DNA of 64,000 bases from JBBSAT01 sp044223665 (lineage in GTDB: Bacteria; Myxococcota_A; Polyangia; Polyangiales; Sandaracinaceae). The position numbers were made by a program, and so were the translations under genes. Of this stretch, positions 49,625 through 59,516 are shown in pieces (position 1 is the stretch's first letter; the number at the start of each line of letters is the position of its first letter). Location of the stretch: positions 1-64,000 of the forward strand of contig JBGALT010000021.1 of NCBI GenBank assembly GCA_044223665.1, written 5' to 3'. The notes under the pieces were generated by a model. That model was not told the DNA's origin. It worked only from the letters and a program-made list of their open reading frames with translations, and made no database searches.

Positions 49625-50947
49625 TCAGAACACGATGGTCGGGCAGCCGAGGACGATCTCGACCGTCGCCGAGCTCGCCAGCAGCTGATCGCAGATCGGG
49701 CCCTGGATGACGAGCGAGTGCGAGTCGGTGCCGGGCACGTAGTCCCACGAGTCCATCGTCGGATCGGTGCCACGCGCGAGCACGGTGCGGCTCTGGCCGG
49801 CGAAGGTCACGCCGACGTTCACGCGCGCGGGATCGAAGTTGCCCGGATCGGTGCCGCGGGGCACCTCGAACACGCAGCTCTCGAGCAGGCGCCGCGCGAT
49901 CTCGTCGAGCGCGGCCTCGAAGTCGGACTGGAAGGTGCTGCCGGCCGCGTCGTAGTGGCAGCAGTTGGTCGGGCCGTCGCACATCGCGTCGTCGGGCCAG
50001 AGGTCGCAGACCGGGTTCGACGGCGGGAAGGGGCAGGGCATGGGCTGCTCGCAGGTGAGCGGGCTCGGGCAGTCGCCATCCGTCACGCAGCCGCACTGGC
50101 CGGGGACGTGGATGCCGGCGACCATCGTGTCGCTGCACACGCCGCTCGCGCATTCGGCGGCCGACGTGCAGGTCGCGCCCGTGCAGGCGGGGATGCACGT
50201 GTCGTTGCGCGGCGTGCCGCCGTTGTAGGCGATGGTCGAGAGCTCGTTGTTCGACTCGTCGAGGCCGACGGCGAACGTGAGGTAGCCGTGCGTGCCGTAC
50301 TCGTCGGCCACCTGCGCGAGGACCGCGTCGCGCTGGTCGAGGTCGCACGTCTCCGCGCCGTCCGTCACGAGCACGAGGCCGCGGCGTCCGGTCGTGTCCA
50401 GCGTGTCGAGGTAGTCGTAGCCGGCGCGGAGCGCGGCGAACATCGGCGTGTTGCCGCCGCTCGGATCGGCGCTCGCGAGCGCCGAGGAGATCTGCGCGCG
50501 GCTGGTCGAGAGCGGCGCCACGTCCACGTGCGGGACGCTCCCGGGCGCGAGCGAGATCGTGCACTCGGCGCCCTGACCGGTCGGGAAGAGCAAGAGGCCC
50601 GCCGAGAGCTCGTTCGGGACGCTCGCGAGCACGTGGTCGATGGCCTGCACCGCCAGGTCCCACTTCGTCGGCCCGCTGCTGCCGCTCGCGGGGTCGTTCA
50701 TGCTGCCGCTTCGATCGAACACGAGCAGCAGGCTTCCCGGGACCTGCTGGGTCGGGATCGTGGAGATGCCGCACGCGGCGTCGGGATCGAAGGGATCGAT
50801 CCGCCCGCCGTCGCTGCGCACGCGCCCGTCGGTGGAGCCGCCATCCAAGCTGCCCCCCGGTCCCACGTCGCCGGCGGCGGATCGTGGCTGGGTGCACGCG
50901 GGAACGGCGAGGAGCAACGCCAAGCAGAGCAAGCGTACGGCGGACAT
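49625..50947 (-). CDS. VWA-domain lipoprotein
   Basis: This 440-aa protein has a lipobox (AVPAC), an Asp/Gly-rich linker, and a von Willebrand A domain. The MIDAS motif is FDRSGSM, with GLVLVTDGAETCD supplying the later metal-binding Asp. A cysteine-rich insert (CIPACTGATCTSAAEC, CGCVTDGDC) interrupts the domain. VWA domains bind metal and mediate protein contacts. Myxobacteria encode many such lipoproteins of unknown role. A hairpin at 51016-51037 separates it from the upstream cyclase gene. Confidence 0.88.
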   Translation of the reverse strand: MSAVRLLCLALLLAVPACTQPRSAAGDVGPGGSLDGGSTDGRVRSDGGRIDPFDPDAACGISTIPTQQVPGSLLLVFDRSGSMNDPASGSSGPTKWDLAVQAIDHVLASVPNELSAGLLLFPTGQGAECTISLAPGSVPHVDVAPLSTSRAQISSALASADPSGGNTPMFAALRAGYDYLDTLDTTGRRGLVLVTDGAETCDLDQRDAVLAQVADEYGTHGYLTFAVGLDESNNELSTIAYNGGTPRNDTCIPACTGATCTSAAECASGVCSDTMVAGIHVPGQCGCVTDGDCPSPLTCEQPMPCPFPPSNPVCDLWPDDAMCDGPTNCCHYDAAGSTFQSDFEAALDEIARRLLESCVFEVPRGTDPGNFDPARVNVGVTFAGQSRTVLARGTDPTMDSWDYVPGTDSHSLVIQGPICDQLLASSATVEIVLGCPTIVF

Positions 50948-51015
50948 CGGAGCCTCCGGTGGAACGTCGAGGATCGAGGATACGTCGAAGCGGGCGAAGT
51001 GGGTCGGGCTCCCGA

Positions 51016-51037
51016 ATTGCGACCTATCGGTCGCAAT
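51016..51037. other. Hairpin between cyclase and VWA genes
   Basis: A perfect 9-bp inverted repeat (ATTGCGACC/GGTCGCAAT) with loop TATC lies 11 bases downstream of the cyclase stop. No T-run follows on the minus strand, so it is either a weak terminator or a protein-binding palindrome. Confidence 0.6.
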
Positions 51038-51047
51038 GGCCCGGTCT

Positions 51048-52691
51048 TCATTTCAGGAGTCGAAACTTCAGGGGCCTGGCGACGTTCTTCACCGCGGCTT
51101 CCTTCTCTTCGCCGAACTCGGAGCCGTCCCGGAGCGCCTCGACGAAGCTGTCCATGCAGAGGATCTCGCCGCCCTTGGCCTGCCCCTGCAGGCGCGCCGT
51201 GTTGTTCATCCCGCTCGAGAAGCCGGTGAAGTCGGCATCGGGGCCGAAGGTGCCCACGAAGAGCGGCGCGAAATTGAGCCCGGTCGCGACGTCGACCGGC
51301 TGGCCGACGAGCTCGGGCAGTGCCTCGTGCGCCGTGAGCGAGCGGGTGTACTCCCGGATCCGGCGGGCGGCCGTGGCAGCGCTGCGGCACAGCTGCTCGG
51401 GCGACTCTTCGTAGAAGGGCGGGCCCCAGATGCCGATCACGCAGTCGCCCACCATCTTGTCGAAGACGCCTCCGGTCTCCCAGAGGATCTCCACGACACG
51501 CGCGCTCCAGGTGTCCACGAGGCGGCCGATGGCCTCGGGCGCGACCAGCACCTGCTCCGACAGGCGCGTGAAACCGCTGATGTCCGCGAACATGATCGCG
51601 CACGTCTTCTCGCGCGGCGAGAGGTACTTCTCCGCGTAGTCCTCTTCCCGGAGGAGGCGCTCGCAGACCTCCTTCGGGAACCCGGTGCTCAAGCCCTTCC
51701 ACTCGCGGTTGAAGTCCACGATGCGCTGGCGGAGCGAGTCGGCGAAGCGGTCGAGCAGGTCGCGGTCGAAGGTGTTGAACTCGCCGCGGCGGCTCGTCAC
51801 GATGACGCGTCCGATGACTCGCGCGCTGCGCATGCCGGTGATCATCACTTCCTCGCGGAACCGCCGGATGCCGAAGCGCTCGCGGACGCCTTCGTCGTCG
51901 CCCGTCATGAGGCGGAAGGCGTTGCTCCGCATGAAGGTGTCGATGTCGTTGTCCGACCGGACGCTCGAGTCGTGCACGAGCTCGCGGTTCTTGAGGATCT
52001 TGTAGCGGAGCGTGGTGCCGGAGACGTCGTCCTCGTGGCGGAACACGAGGATCATGTCCTCGAACGGTATGTTCTCGCGCAGGACGCCGAGCGCACGCGC
52101 GAGCCCCGAGTCGAGCACCGGATCGCGCAGCGCTTCGCTCATCGCGGCGGTGAGCATCGTCTTCTTGCGCGAGACGGCGATCGACGCGAGGTGGTTGTCG
52201 ATCTCTTCGGCGAAGGTGTCGAGCAGGTCCACCAGACGCTCGCGCTCGGCCGCGTCGGCGGCGCCAGGCACGAGGATCGCGGTGGCTCCGAAGGGCTCGC
52301 CCGCGACGTCGAGCGCCTGCGCGACGAGGGTCAGAGGTGTTCCCTCGACCTCCAGCGTGCGCACGAGCGGGCTCGTCCGCTCCACCTCGGCGCAGATCAC
52401 GTCGGCGCCCAGCGGCAGCTCGGCGCTCTCCCCCGTCGCGTGCACGAAGTCGTGGAGGGCGAGTGACTCGTCGTAGGTGCGCATGAACGCCAGCGTCGCG
52501 CCCGTTCGCGCGCAGAGAGCGGGCAGCACCAGGCGCAGCGTGTGGTCGACGGGCAGCCGATCGCGGATGGCGATCTCGGCCAGGTCGTCGATCTCGTCGT
52601 TGAGCTCCCAGCGCTCGCGCAAGAGCGCGACCTCGCGCTCGAGCTCGGCGATTCGTTTCTGGAGCCCGTCCGGAGTGGAGGCGTCGGTCAT
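51048..52691 (-). CDS. Class III adenylate/guanylate cyclase with N-terminal GAF-like sensor
   Basis: This 547-aa protein has an N-terminal coiled-coil (IAELEREVALLRERWEL), about 300 residues resembling one or two GAF sensor domains, and a C-terminal class III cyclase domain. The two metal-binding aspartates are in CAIMFADISGFTRLSE and DKMVGDCVIGIWG. The transition-state Asn/Arg region reads GMNNTARLQGQAKGGEIL. It would make cAMP (or cGMP) in response to a small ligand or protein contact. There is no membrane segment. ATG 52691 is chosen because the coiled-coil follows directly. Nucleotide specificity cannot be told from what I can see. Confidence 0.9.
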   Translation of the reverse strand: MTDASTPDGLQKRIAELEREVALLRERWELNDEIDDLAEIAIRDRLPVDHTLRLVLPALCARTGATLAFMRTYDESLALHDFVHATGESAELPLGADVICAEVERTSPLVRTLEVEGTPLTLVAQALDVAGEPFGATAILVPGAADAAERERLVDLLDTFAEEIDNHLASIAVSRKKTMLTAAMSEALRDPVLDSGLARALGVLRENIPFEDMILVFRHEDDVSGTTLRYKILKNRELVHDSSVRSDNDIDTFMRSNAFRLMTGDDEGVRERFGIRRFREEVMITGMRSARVIGRVIVTSRRGEFNTFDRDLLDRFADSLRQRIVDFNREWKGLSTGFPKEVCERLLREEDYAEKYLSPREKTCAIMFADISGFTRLSEQVLVAPEAIGRLVDTWSARVVEILWETGGVFDKMVGDCVIGIWGPPFYEESPEQLCRSAATAARRIREYTRSLTAHEALPELVGQPVDVATGLNFAPLFVGTFGPDADFTGFSSGMNNTARLQGQAKGGEILCMDSFVEALRDGSEFGEEKEAAVKNVARPLKFRLLK

Positions 52692-52818
52692 CGGCCTCGG
52701 CAGTCTACCGCGACCGCGCCGAGCGCGGCTGTGCCGTTCGCGACCGGTGCGATCGGGCCTCGCCCTCGGCGTCGCTTCTAGCGCAGGCACGGAGCGGAGG
52801 CGTTCCGCGCCCCGGGCG

Positions 52819-53274
52819 TCAGCCCTTGAGCTTCGAGCGGAGCGTGAGCACCGGGCAGTTCGCGCGACGAACGACTTCCTCGGCCACGCTGCCGATGAAG
52901 AAGCGGCCGACGCCCGTCCGACCGTGGGTCGCCACGACGATCAGCTCGGCGTTGACGTGGTCGGCGTAGTGGCAGATGCCGTCGGCTGGCTTGCGGCTGG
53001 TGGCGATCGCCACGCGGGGCTTGGCGTCGGGGATGATCCGCGCCACGAGCGCGTCCAGATCCGCATGCAGCTTCGTGCGCGTGTCCTCGTCGGCCATCCA
53101 CAGCCCGGTCGCCTCGTCGCGCACGAGCGCGCTGCTGTCCGGCGGCACGAAGACGTGCATCACGTAGAGCGTCGCCTGGTTCTGCGAAGCGAGAATGGCT
53201 GCCGCACGCAGGGCCAGCTCGGAGGCCTCGGAGAAGTCGGTCGCGACGACGATCGATTGCGCAAGCTTGCTCAT
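52819..53274 (-). CDS. Universal stress protein, UspA family
   Basis: This 151-aa single-domain protein has the Usp opening (SIVVATDFSEASELALRAA) and the ATP-binding signature G-x2-G-x9-G-S: THGRTGVGRFFIGSVAEEVV, then CPVL. It is probably an ATP-binding dimer acting in stress adaptation. It stands alone, 127 bases from the cyclase start and divergent from an RCC1 gene. Confidence 0.94.
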   Translation of the reverse strand: MSKLAQSIVVATDFSEASELALRAAAILASQNQATLYVMHVFVPPDSSALVRDEATGLWMADEDTRTKLHADLDALVARIIPDAKPRVAIATSRKPADGICHYADHVNAELIVVATHGRTGVGRFFIGSVAEEVVRRANCPVLTLRSKLKG

Positions 53275-53491
53275 GGCGCGGGTGTAACACGTCGCGGGCG
53301 CCGTTCGATCGCCTCCGTGTCGGTCACCGCCCCGGCCCGTCGGCGCCGCGTCGTCCCCGGCGTCCGTGACGGCTCCGCGAGCGTCGAGACCCCAGAATCA
53401 CGGACGTTTCTCCGGATCGGTGCCGTCCGTGTCAGGTGATTTCAGCCGAACTTCCTCATGGGAGCGAGGCCGCCCGTGTCAGAAAACGAGT

Positions 53492-55204
53492 ATGACGTCG
53501 TACGCGGGCGCCGGCTGGTCCTTCGTGCTCGTCGCCGTCGCGACGGCGTCGGCGGGGTGCTCGCTCGTCGTGCCGGCCTCGCGGCGGAGCTCCGAGCACG
53601 ACGCCGGGAAGTCCGATGCATCGACCGATGCCGGTCGCGAAGCGGGGAGCGGCGACACCGGGATCGGGGATGCACGCGTACCGGACGCGGGGATCGACGG
53701 CGGGGCCATGGATGCATCCTCGGGCGACGCCGGTGAGCTCCTCGATGCGAGCATGCGCGACACCGGCGGCGAGACCCCCGATGCCGCGCTGGACGACGCG
53801 TTCGGCCTCGACGCGCCCACCGCGCCGGACGCATGCACTCCCGTCAACGGCTACCGCGACGGGGACGGGGACGGGATCGGAGCTGGAGCCTTCGTCTCCG
53901 GATGCGCCGAGAGCGGGCTGGTGCTCGTCGCGCGCGGGGACGACTGCAACGATTCGCGGGGCGACGTTCTCCCGGGCGCGACCGACGAGCTCTGCGACGG
54001 AGTCGACGCGGACTGCGATGGCGTCCTCGATCCCGCCGAGCCGGCGGTGAGCGCGGCGTGCCCGTGGAGACGCTGCGCGACGAGCGGCGCCACGACGGCT
54101 TGCGACGAGCCGGTCCAGCTCGTCGGCGGAGGCTTCCACACCTGCGCTCGACTCGGCGTGTCGGGAGACCTCTGGTGCTGGGGATCGAACGACGCGGGTC
54201 AGCTCGGCGTCGCGGCGGGAAGCGACGCGCCGATGCCGATCCGCTCGCGCTACACCGACGTCCGGGACGCATGCGCGAGCGTCGCGTACACGTGCGTCGT
54301 CCTCGCGGGACGGGTCGAGTGCTTCGGCGTGGGCCCGCTCTCGACCGGGGCGGCCCCGTGGACGCGCGACGTCGACGCGGTCGAGGTCGCGTGCGGCTAC
54401 AACCACGTCTGCGTCCGCACCACCACCGGCAACGTGCGCTGCGCAGGGCTCAACGGGAACGCGGGCGTCGCGACCGGGCAGGTCGGGATCCCATCGTCGA
54501 TGGGCGCGGGCGTGTTCCCCGACCTCGTGGCCGTCCCGCTCCCCTCGGACGCGGTCCAGCTCGCGCTCGGCACGAACTTCTCGTGCGCCCGGCTGTCGGA
54601 CGGAACGATCCAGTGCTGGGGCGCCGACTCGGGGATCCTCGGGCGCGGCGCCGCGACGACCAGCGGCGTGACGCACGTTCCTGCGCCGGTCGAGGCCCCC
54701 GGCGTCACGTTCGTCGACGTCGTCGCCAGCAACTACTCGGCCTGCGCTCGCACCGCGACGAGCGTCGCGTGCTGGGGCTACGCCCTCGGCTTCCAGCTCC
54801 TCGACCTAGCAGACGTGCCGCCGTTCCGCACGGCACCCACGACGGCGCCGGGGAGGGTCTTCGCGCAGCTCGGCGGCACCGGCCATCTCTGCGGCATCGA
54901 CGCCGCAGGCACCGCGAGCTGCTGGGGCATCGACAACACGTTCGCGCACGGGCGCTCCCCGCGCGCGGCCACCACGACGTCGATCGCGGCGCCGGCGCTC
55001 CCGCGGCCGGGCCCGAGCGCTCTCGCGGTGGACGCGATCGCGCTCGGTCATGCCGATGATCCAGCGGGCCGCGGAGTCGGAGGCCACTCGTGCGCGATCG
55101 AGCGCGGCACGGGCGAGGTCTGGTGCTGGGGCTCGAACAACCACGGCCAGTGCGGCGCGCCGGCGGCGCCGACGCTGCCCGATGCGGTGAGGGTGGTGCC
55201 ATGA
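53492..55204 (+). CDS. RCC1-repeat lipoprotein (seven units)
   Basis: This 570-aa protein has a lipobox (ATASAGC), an Asp/Ala-rich linker, one MopE-type segment (DGDGDGIGAG, DDCNDSRGDVLPGATDELC) and then seven RCC1-type units. Five of the units retain CWG cores; two have CFG and CAG. Seven units fit one seven-bladed propeller, half of the fourteen-unit homologue at 35916. It overlaps the downstream TPR gene (ATGA), so both are co-translated. ATG 53492 is chosen because the signal follows at once. Confidence 0.87.
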   Translation: MTSYAGAGWSFVLVAVATASAGCSLVVPASRRSSEHDAGKSDASTDAGREAGSGDTGIGDARVPDAGIDGGAMDASSGDAGELLDASMRDTGGETPDAALDDAFGLDAPTAPDACTPVNGYRDGDGDGIGAGAFVSGCAESGLVLVARGDDCNDSRGDVLPGATDELCDGVDADCDGVLDPAEPAVSAACPWRRCATSGATTACDEPVQLVGGGFHTCARLGVSGDLWCWGSNDAGQLGVAAGSDAPMPIRSRYTDVRDACASVAYTCVVLAGRVECFGVGPLSTGAAPWTRDVDAVEVACGYNHVCVRTTTGNVRCAGLNGNAGVATGQVGIPSSMGAGVFPDLVAVPLPSDAVQLALGTNFSCARLSDGTIQCWGADSGILGRGAATTSGVTHVPAPVEAPGVTFVDVVASNYSACARTATSVACWGYALGFQLLDLADVPPFRTAPTTAPGRVFAQLGGTGHLCGIDAAGTASCWGIDNTFAHGRSPRAATTTSIAAPALPRPGPSALAVDAIALGHADDPAGRGVGGHSCAIERGTGEVWCWGSNNHGQCGAPAAPTLPDAVRVVP

Positions 55205-56055
55205 GCTCCGACGACGACGCCACGCGATGCGATGCCTTCGGGCGGCGGGGCTCCGTGGTCCCCTGCGCACGACTCCCCGTCCTCGTCCTCGCGCTCGCAT
55301 CGGCGGCGCTGCTCGGGCTCGCCTCGCCGACGGCGCTGGCGCACGCGCAGTCGTCGCCCACGGCGGCCGACGAGCGCGGCCAGCTCCACTTCCAGGCCGG
55401 CAACGACTCCTACCACCGTGGCGACTACGAGAGCGCGCTCCGCGAGTTCCGGATCGCGCTCGAGCTGAGCGGGCGTGCCGAGCTCCACTTCAACCTCGCC
55501 TCCTGCCTCGAGCGTCTCGATCGCGAGCAGGAGGCCGCCGACGAGCTGGAGGCCTACCTCGCCGCCTCCCCCGAAGCGCCCAACCGCGACGCGCTCGCCG
55601 AGCGCGTGACGCGCCTGCGTGCGCGCGCCGCTGCGCACGAGGCGACCCCGCCGAGCGATCCACCGCTCGCGCCGATCGAGCAGGAAGGCGCGGGGAGCGC
55701 GTCCGAGGGATCCGCGTCGACGCCGAGCGCCGAAGCTCCCGCCGCCAGCACGCAGCCGCATCCGGCGGCATGGGTGGTGCTCGGCACCGGCGCCGCGACC
55801 CTCGTCGCCTTCGCGGTGCTGGGAGGTCTCGCGCTGGCCGAGGACGACGCGCTCGCGCGCGAGTGTGGCCTCGGGTGCAGCCCCGCGCGCGTGTCCACGC
55901 TCGAGACCCTCGACCTCGGCGCCGACGTGACGCTCGGGGTCGGTCTCGGGCTGGTGACGCTCGGGGTCGTCCTGGCTCTCACGGTGCAGGAGTCGACGCC
56001 GTCCACCGGCGTGTCGGTCTCGCTCGGTCCCTCGGGCCTGACGGTCCGCTTCTGA
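55201..56055 (+). CDS. TPR-repeat protein with signal and C-terminal membrane segments
   Basis: This 284-aa protein has a signal peptide (VLVLALASAALLGLASP), two or so TPR-like helical repeats (HFQAGNDSYHRGDYESALRE, AELHFNLASCLERLDREQE), a Pro/Ser/Ala linker and two C-terminal membrane spans (WVVLGTGAATLVAFAVLGG, GVGLGLVTLGVVLALTV). This layout is common next to myxobacterial lipoproteins and kinases. The TPR part would bind proteins in the periplasm. It is translationally coupled to the RCC1 lipoprotein, suggesting direct partnership. Confidence 0.82.
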   Translation: MSSDDDATRCDAFGRRGSVVPCARLPVLVLALASAALLGLASPTALAHAQSSPTAADERGQLHFQAGNDSYHRGDYESALREFRIALELSGRAELHFNLASCLERLDREQEAADELEAYLAASPEAPNRDALAERVTRLRARAAAHEATPPSDPPLAPIEQEGAGSASEGSASTPSAEAPAASTQPHPAAWVVLGTGAATLVAFAVLGGLALAEDDALARECGLGCSPARVSTLETLDLGADVTLGVGLGLVTLGVVLALTVQESTPSTGVSVSLGPSGLTVRF

Positions 56056-56172
56056 CGAGCGGCCGCCGCGCGCGCGGCGCCGCGGTGAGCCGATCTTGGT
56101 CCGTTGCGGAGCGCTCGCGCTCCTCGGATTGGATCCTGGCGGTCCGACGCGCGCGCGACCAGCATCCAGGCC

Positions 56173-57099
56173 ATGTCGACCGCGCCCGCGTCTGCGTCTC
56201 GAGCGTCGCGGGTCGATCCCTGGCTCCTGGCGTCGCTCGCGGCGGTGTACCTCGTGTGGAGCACCACGTACCTGGCGATCCGCGTCGCGGTGCGCACGCT
56301 GCCGCCCTTCCTCACCGCCGGGACACGCTACCTCGCGGCGGGCCTCGTGCTGCTCGTGCTGGCGCGGCTCCGCGGCGAGAAGGTCCCGCCGCCGCGCGCG
56401 TGGGCGAGCTCGGCGGTGGTCGCGCTCTTGTTCTTCGTGATCGGCAACGGGTTCGTCGCCTTGGCGTCGGTGCAGATGGGATCCGGGGTCGTCGCCGTCG
56501 TCTGCGCGACGATGCCACTCTGGGGCGCGGTGATGATGCCGCTCGTCGGCGAGCGCGTGTCGTCGCGCGAGTGGATCGGGCTCGGCGTCGGCTTCCTGGG
56601 CGTGGTCGTCCTCGCGCTCGGAGGGGACCTCCACGCCGACGGAGCGTCCACGGCGCTCCTTCTCCTCGCTCCGATCGGATGGGCGCTCGGCTCGGTCCTC
56701 GTGCGAAAGCTCGAGGTGGGCAAGGGCGCGATGGGGAGCGCGATGCAGATGGTGTCGGGCGGCGCGCTGACGCTCCTGGTCTCGCGCCTGCGTGGCGAGC
56801 CGATCCCCGACCACGTCGAGCCCGAGGCGCTGTTCGCCGTGGTCTACCTCGCCTCGCTCGGCTCGCTCGTCGGGATCACCGCCTACAACTACCTGCTCGT
56901 GCACGCGCGCCCGGCCCTCGCGATGAGCTACGCGTACGTGAACCCCGTGCTCGCGGTCGTGATCGGCGCCTGGCTCGGACACGAGGAGGTCTCGATCCGC
57001 GTCGGCCTGGCCATCGCGCTGATCCTGCCGGCGGTCTTCGCCATCGTCACGCGACGGCGCTCGCGCGCTCCGGCCGCCCGCGTCGAGACCTCGTCGTGA
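56173..57099 (+). CDS. EamA/DMT-family transporter (YedA/RhaT-like)
   Basis: This 308-aa protein has ten hydrophobic segments in two EamA repeats. Family-typical wording includes YLVWSTTYLAIRVAVRTLPP in the first helix pair and SYAYVNPVLAVVIGAWLGHE in the ninth helix. EamA members export amino acids or other metabolites; the substrate is unknown. ATG 56173 is chosen because the first helix follows 20 residues later. It is 117 bases after the TPR gene and may be a separate transcript. Confidence 0.92.
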   Translation: MSTAPASASRASRVDPWLLASLAAVYLVWSTTYLAIRVAVRTLPPFLTAGTRYLAAGLVLLVLARLRGEKVPPPRAWASSAVVALLFFVIGNGFVALASVQMGSGVVAVVCATMPLWGAVMMPLVGERVSSREWIGLGVGFLGVVVLALGGDLHADGASTALLLLAPIGWALGSVLVRKLEVGKGAMGSAMQMVSGGALTLLVSRLRGEPIPDHVEPEALFAVVYLASLGSLVGITAYNYLLVHARPALAMSYAYVNPVLAVVIGAWLGHEEVSIRVGLAIALILPAVFAIVTRRRSRAPAARVETSS

Positions 57100-57169
57100 C
57101 GTCGCGCACCGCGCGCGGGACGCGCCGTTTCTTTGACGCGGCGAGCCCTGCCTTCGGACCATTCGGATC

Positions 57170-58135
57170 GTGCTGCGGAGGCTCTCCACGCTCGTCGCGA
57201 TCGTGACCGTGCTGGCGGTGAGCCGACCGGCACGGGCCGACCTGACGGTCGTGTTCTTCGACAGCCAGGGCTCCGAAACCGCGCCGCCCGAGGAGGCCGC
57301 CACCGCGCCGCCTCCCGTGGCCGAGCCGGCGCCCGAGCTCGTCCGGGCCGTCGACGACGCGCCGCCGGCGCCCGATCCTGCCGCGATCACGCCGCTCGCC
57401 ACCGTCGAGCCTCCGCGGGAGACCACGCCGCCGCCGGAGCCTGGGCCCGTCGCGCCGCCCGCCCTGATCGAGATCCGGGCACGCGTGGTGCGCGTCGGGG
57501 ACGGGAGCGGAGAGAGCGACACGCTCCTTCTCCGTGGGGTGGACGGCGCGCCGGGCGCGGACGCGCTCGATCGGCTCTCGTTGCTGGCGCGCCCGCGCGG
57601 CACCGACGCGCCCGCGACGATCGACACGGAGAGCGACGAGTGGATCGCGCCCGGCATCCGCCGGCTGCACGCGGGCCTCTTGCCCTTGCTCGCCCGACTC
57701 GCCGAGCACTTTCCCGGACGCGCGCTGGAGATCGTCAGCGGCTACCGCCCGAGCGCACGCTCGGGAAGCCGCCATCGCTTCGGTCGCGCGCTCGATCTGC
57801 GCGTCGAGGGCGTGTCGATCGAAGAGATCCGCGCGCTGCTCGACGACGAGCCGCACGCGGGCATCGGCGTCTATCCCACGAGCGGCTTCGTCCACCTCGA
57901 CGTGCGATCCGAGCGAGTGCGCTGGGTCGACGAGAGCGGCCCCGGCGAGGCGACGCACGTCGTGGTGACGGACGTCGGACCCGCGTCGGGCGCCCCCGAG
58001 ACGCCGCCGACCGCGCCCGTGATCACGCCCGACTCGCCCGCCGAGCCGTCGGCCGAAGAGATCGAGCGAGCGCTCCGCTCGGCCGACGGGATCGTGCTCG
58101 ACCTCGGCCCGCTCGACGCGCGGCGCGAGCGGTAG
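57170..58135 (+). CDS. Exported DUF882/peptidase M15-like protein
   Basis: This 321-aa protein has a signal peptide (STLVAIVTVLAVSRPARA), a Pro/Ala-rich linker of about 70 residues and a C-terminal domain of the YcbK/M15 type. The zinc-site wording is SGYRPSARSGSRHRFGRALD, with GIGVYPTSGFVHLDVR for the last ligand. This family includes D,D- and L,D-carboxypeptidase-like enzymes that act on peptidoglycan. The GTG at 57170 is the only start close to the signal. Its acidic C-terminal tail is unlike E. coli YcbK. Confidence 0.82.
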   Translation: MLRRLSTLVAIVTVLAVSRPARADLTVVFFDSQGSETAPPEEAATAPPPVAEPAPELVRAVDDAPPAPDPAAITPLATVEPPRETTPPPEPGPVAPPALIEIRARVVRVGDGSGESDTLLLRGVDGAPGADALDRLSLLARPRGTDAPATIDTESDEWIAPGIRRLHAGLLPLLARLAEHFPGRALEIVSGYRPSARSGSRHRFGRALDLRVEGVSIEEIRALLDDEPHAGIGVYPTSGFVHLDVRSERVRWVDESGPGEATHVVVTDVGPASGAPETPPTAPVITPDSPAEPSAEEIERALRSADGIVLDLGPLDARRER

Positions 58136-58196
58136 ACGAAGGTGCCCTCGGCGCGGCGCCATCGGCGGGCGCCGTGAGCGGCGACCGGCCGCGCGC

Positions 58197-59516
58197 TCAC
58201 CCGCCTTCGCCGCGGAGCTTGGCGAGGCGGGCCTTGATCCGCGCCTCGAAGCCCACGTCCTTGGGCTCGTAGTAGCGCCGGCCCGCGAGCTCTTGCGGCA
58301 GGTAGGAGACGCCCTCCGCGAAGCCGCCTTCGGCATGCGGATACCGATACCCGTCGCCGTAGCCCATCTCCTTCATGAGCTTGGTCGGCGCGTTGCGCAG
58401 GTGGAGCGGCACCTCGAGCGCTCCGTGCTGCCGTACGTCCTCGCGCGCACGGGTGAACGCCTCGTAGCTCGCGTTGCTCTTCACGGTGCTCGCGAGATAC
58501 GTGCAGCACTGCGCGATGGGGAAGAGCCCCTCGGGCATGCCGAGGCGACGGAAGCTCGCGTCGGCGGCCATCGCCACCTGGATCGCCTGGGGGTCGGCGT
58601 TGCCGACGTCCTCGCTCGCGAAGATGATCAGGCGGCGCAGGACGAAGAGTGGTTCCTCCCCCGCTTCGAGCATCCGCATCAGCCAGTAGATCGCCGCGTC
58701 GGGGTCGCTCCCTCGCATCGACTTGATGAGCGCGGAGACGACGTTGTAGTGCTCCTCGCCGCTCTTGTCGTAGCGGAGCGAGGGCGCGGCGAGCGCCGAT
58801 GCGACCAACGCGCGATCGATCTTCGCGCCGCGCGAGTGCGCGTCGCGCGCCGAGAGCTCGAGCACGTCGAGGGCCCGGCGTGCATCGCCGTGCGCGTGCT
58901 CGGCCATCGCGTCGAGCGCGTCGGGGTCGGCCCGCACCTCGAGGCCGCCGAGGCCGCGATCGCGATCGGCGAGCGCGCGCTCGAGCAGGGACCGCACCTC
59001 GACGCCCGCGAGTGGCTCGAGCTTGAAGACGCGCGCGCGAGAGAGGAGCGCGGCGTTGACGGCGAACGACGGGTTCTCCGTGGTGGCGCCGACGAGGATC
59101 ACGGAGCCGCGCTCGACGTACGGCAAGAGCGCGTCCTGCTGCGACTTGTTCCATCGGTGGATCTCGTCGACGAAGAGGATCGTCCGAGCCCCGTGGAGCT
59201 TCTTCTTCTCGCTCGCGGCCTCGAGCACCTTGCGCAGCTCGGGCACGCCGCTGAGCACGGCGGAGAAGGGCACGAGCTCCGCGCGGCTCTCCACGGCGAG
59301 CGTGCGAGCGAGCGAGGTCTTTCCGCACCCCGGCGGCCCCCAGAGGATCATCGACGGAATGCGATCCTCGGCGATCGCCCGCTGCAGCACGCCTCCCGGC
59401 GCGAGCAGGTGCGACTGCCCGACGAGGTCGGCGGCCCTGCGCGGTCGCATGCGCTCGGAGAGCGGCGCGCCGGGCTTGTCGCGTTCCTCGCGGCGATCGA
59501 AGAGGTCGGAGGACAT
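58197..59516 (-). CDS. rarA: Replication-associated recombination protein A (AAA+ ATPase)
   Basis: This 439-aa protein has Walker A GPPGCGKTS, Walker B LFVDEIHRW, sensor 1 VGATTENPSF and the RarA C-terminal wording YWLMRMLEAGEEPLFVLRRL and ASEDVGNADP. RarA (MgsA, WRNIP1 homologue) is a clamp-loader-like AAA+ ATPase acting at stalled forks with SSB. I chose ATG 59516 (MSSDLFDRREE); an upstream in-frame extension looks non-coding. It is alone on its strand here. Confidence 0.95.
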   Translation of the reverse strand: MSSDLFDRREERDKPGAPLSERMRPRRAADLVGQSHLLAPGGVLQRAIAEDRIPSMILWGPPGCGKTSLARTLAVESRAELVPFSAVLSGVPELRKVLEAASEKKKLHGARTILFVDEIHRWNKSQQDALLPYVERGSVILVGATTENPSFAVNAALLSRARVFKLEPLAGVEVRSLLERALADRDRGLGGLEVRADPDALDAMAEHAHGDARRALDVLELSARDAHSRGAKIDRALVASALAAPSLRYDKSGEEHYNVVSALIKSMRGSDPDAAIYWLMRMLEAGEEPLFVLRRLIIFASEDVGNADPQAIQVAMAADASFRRLGMPEGLFPIAQCCTYLASTVKSNASYEAFTRAREDVRQHGALEVPLHLRNAPTKLMKEMGYGDGYRYPHAEGGFAEGVSYLPQELAGRRYYEPKDVGFEARIKARLAKLRGEGG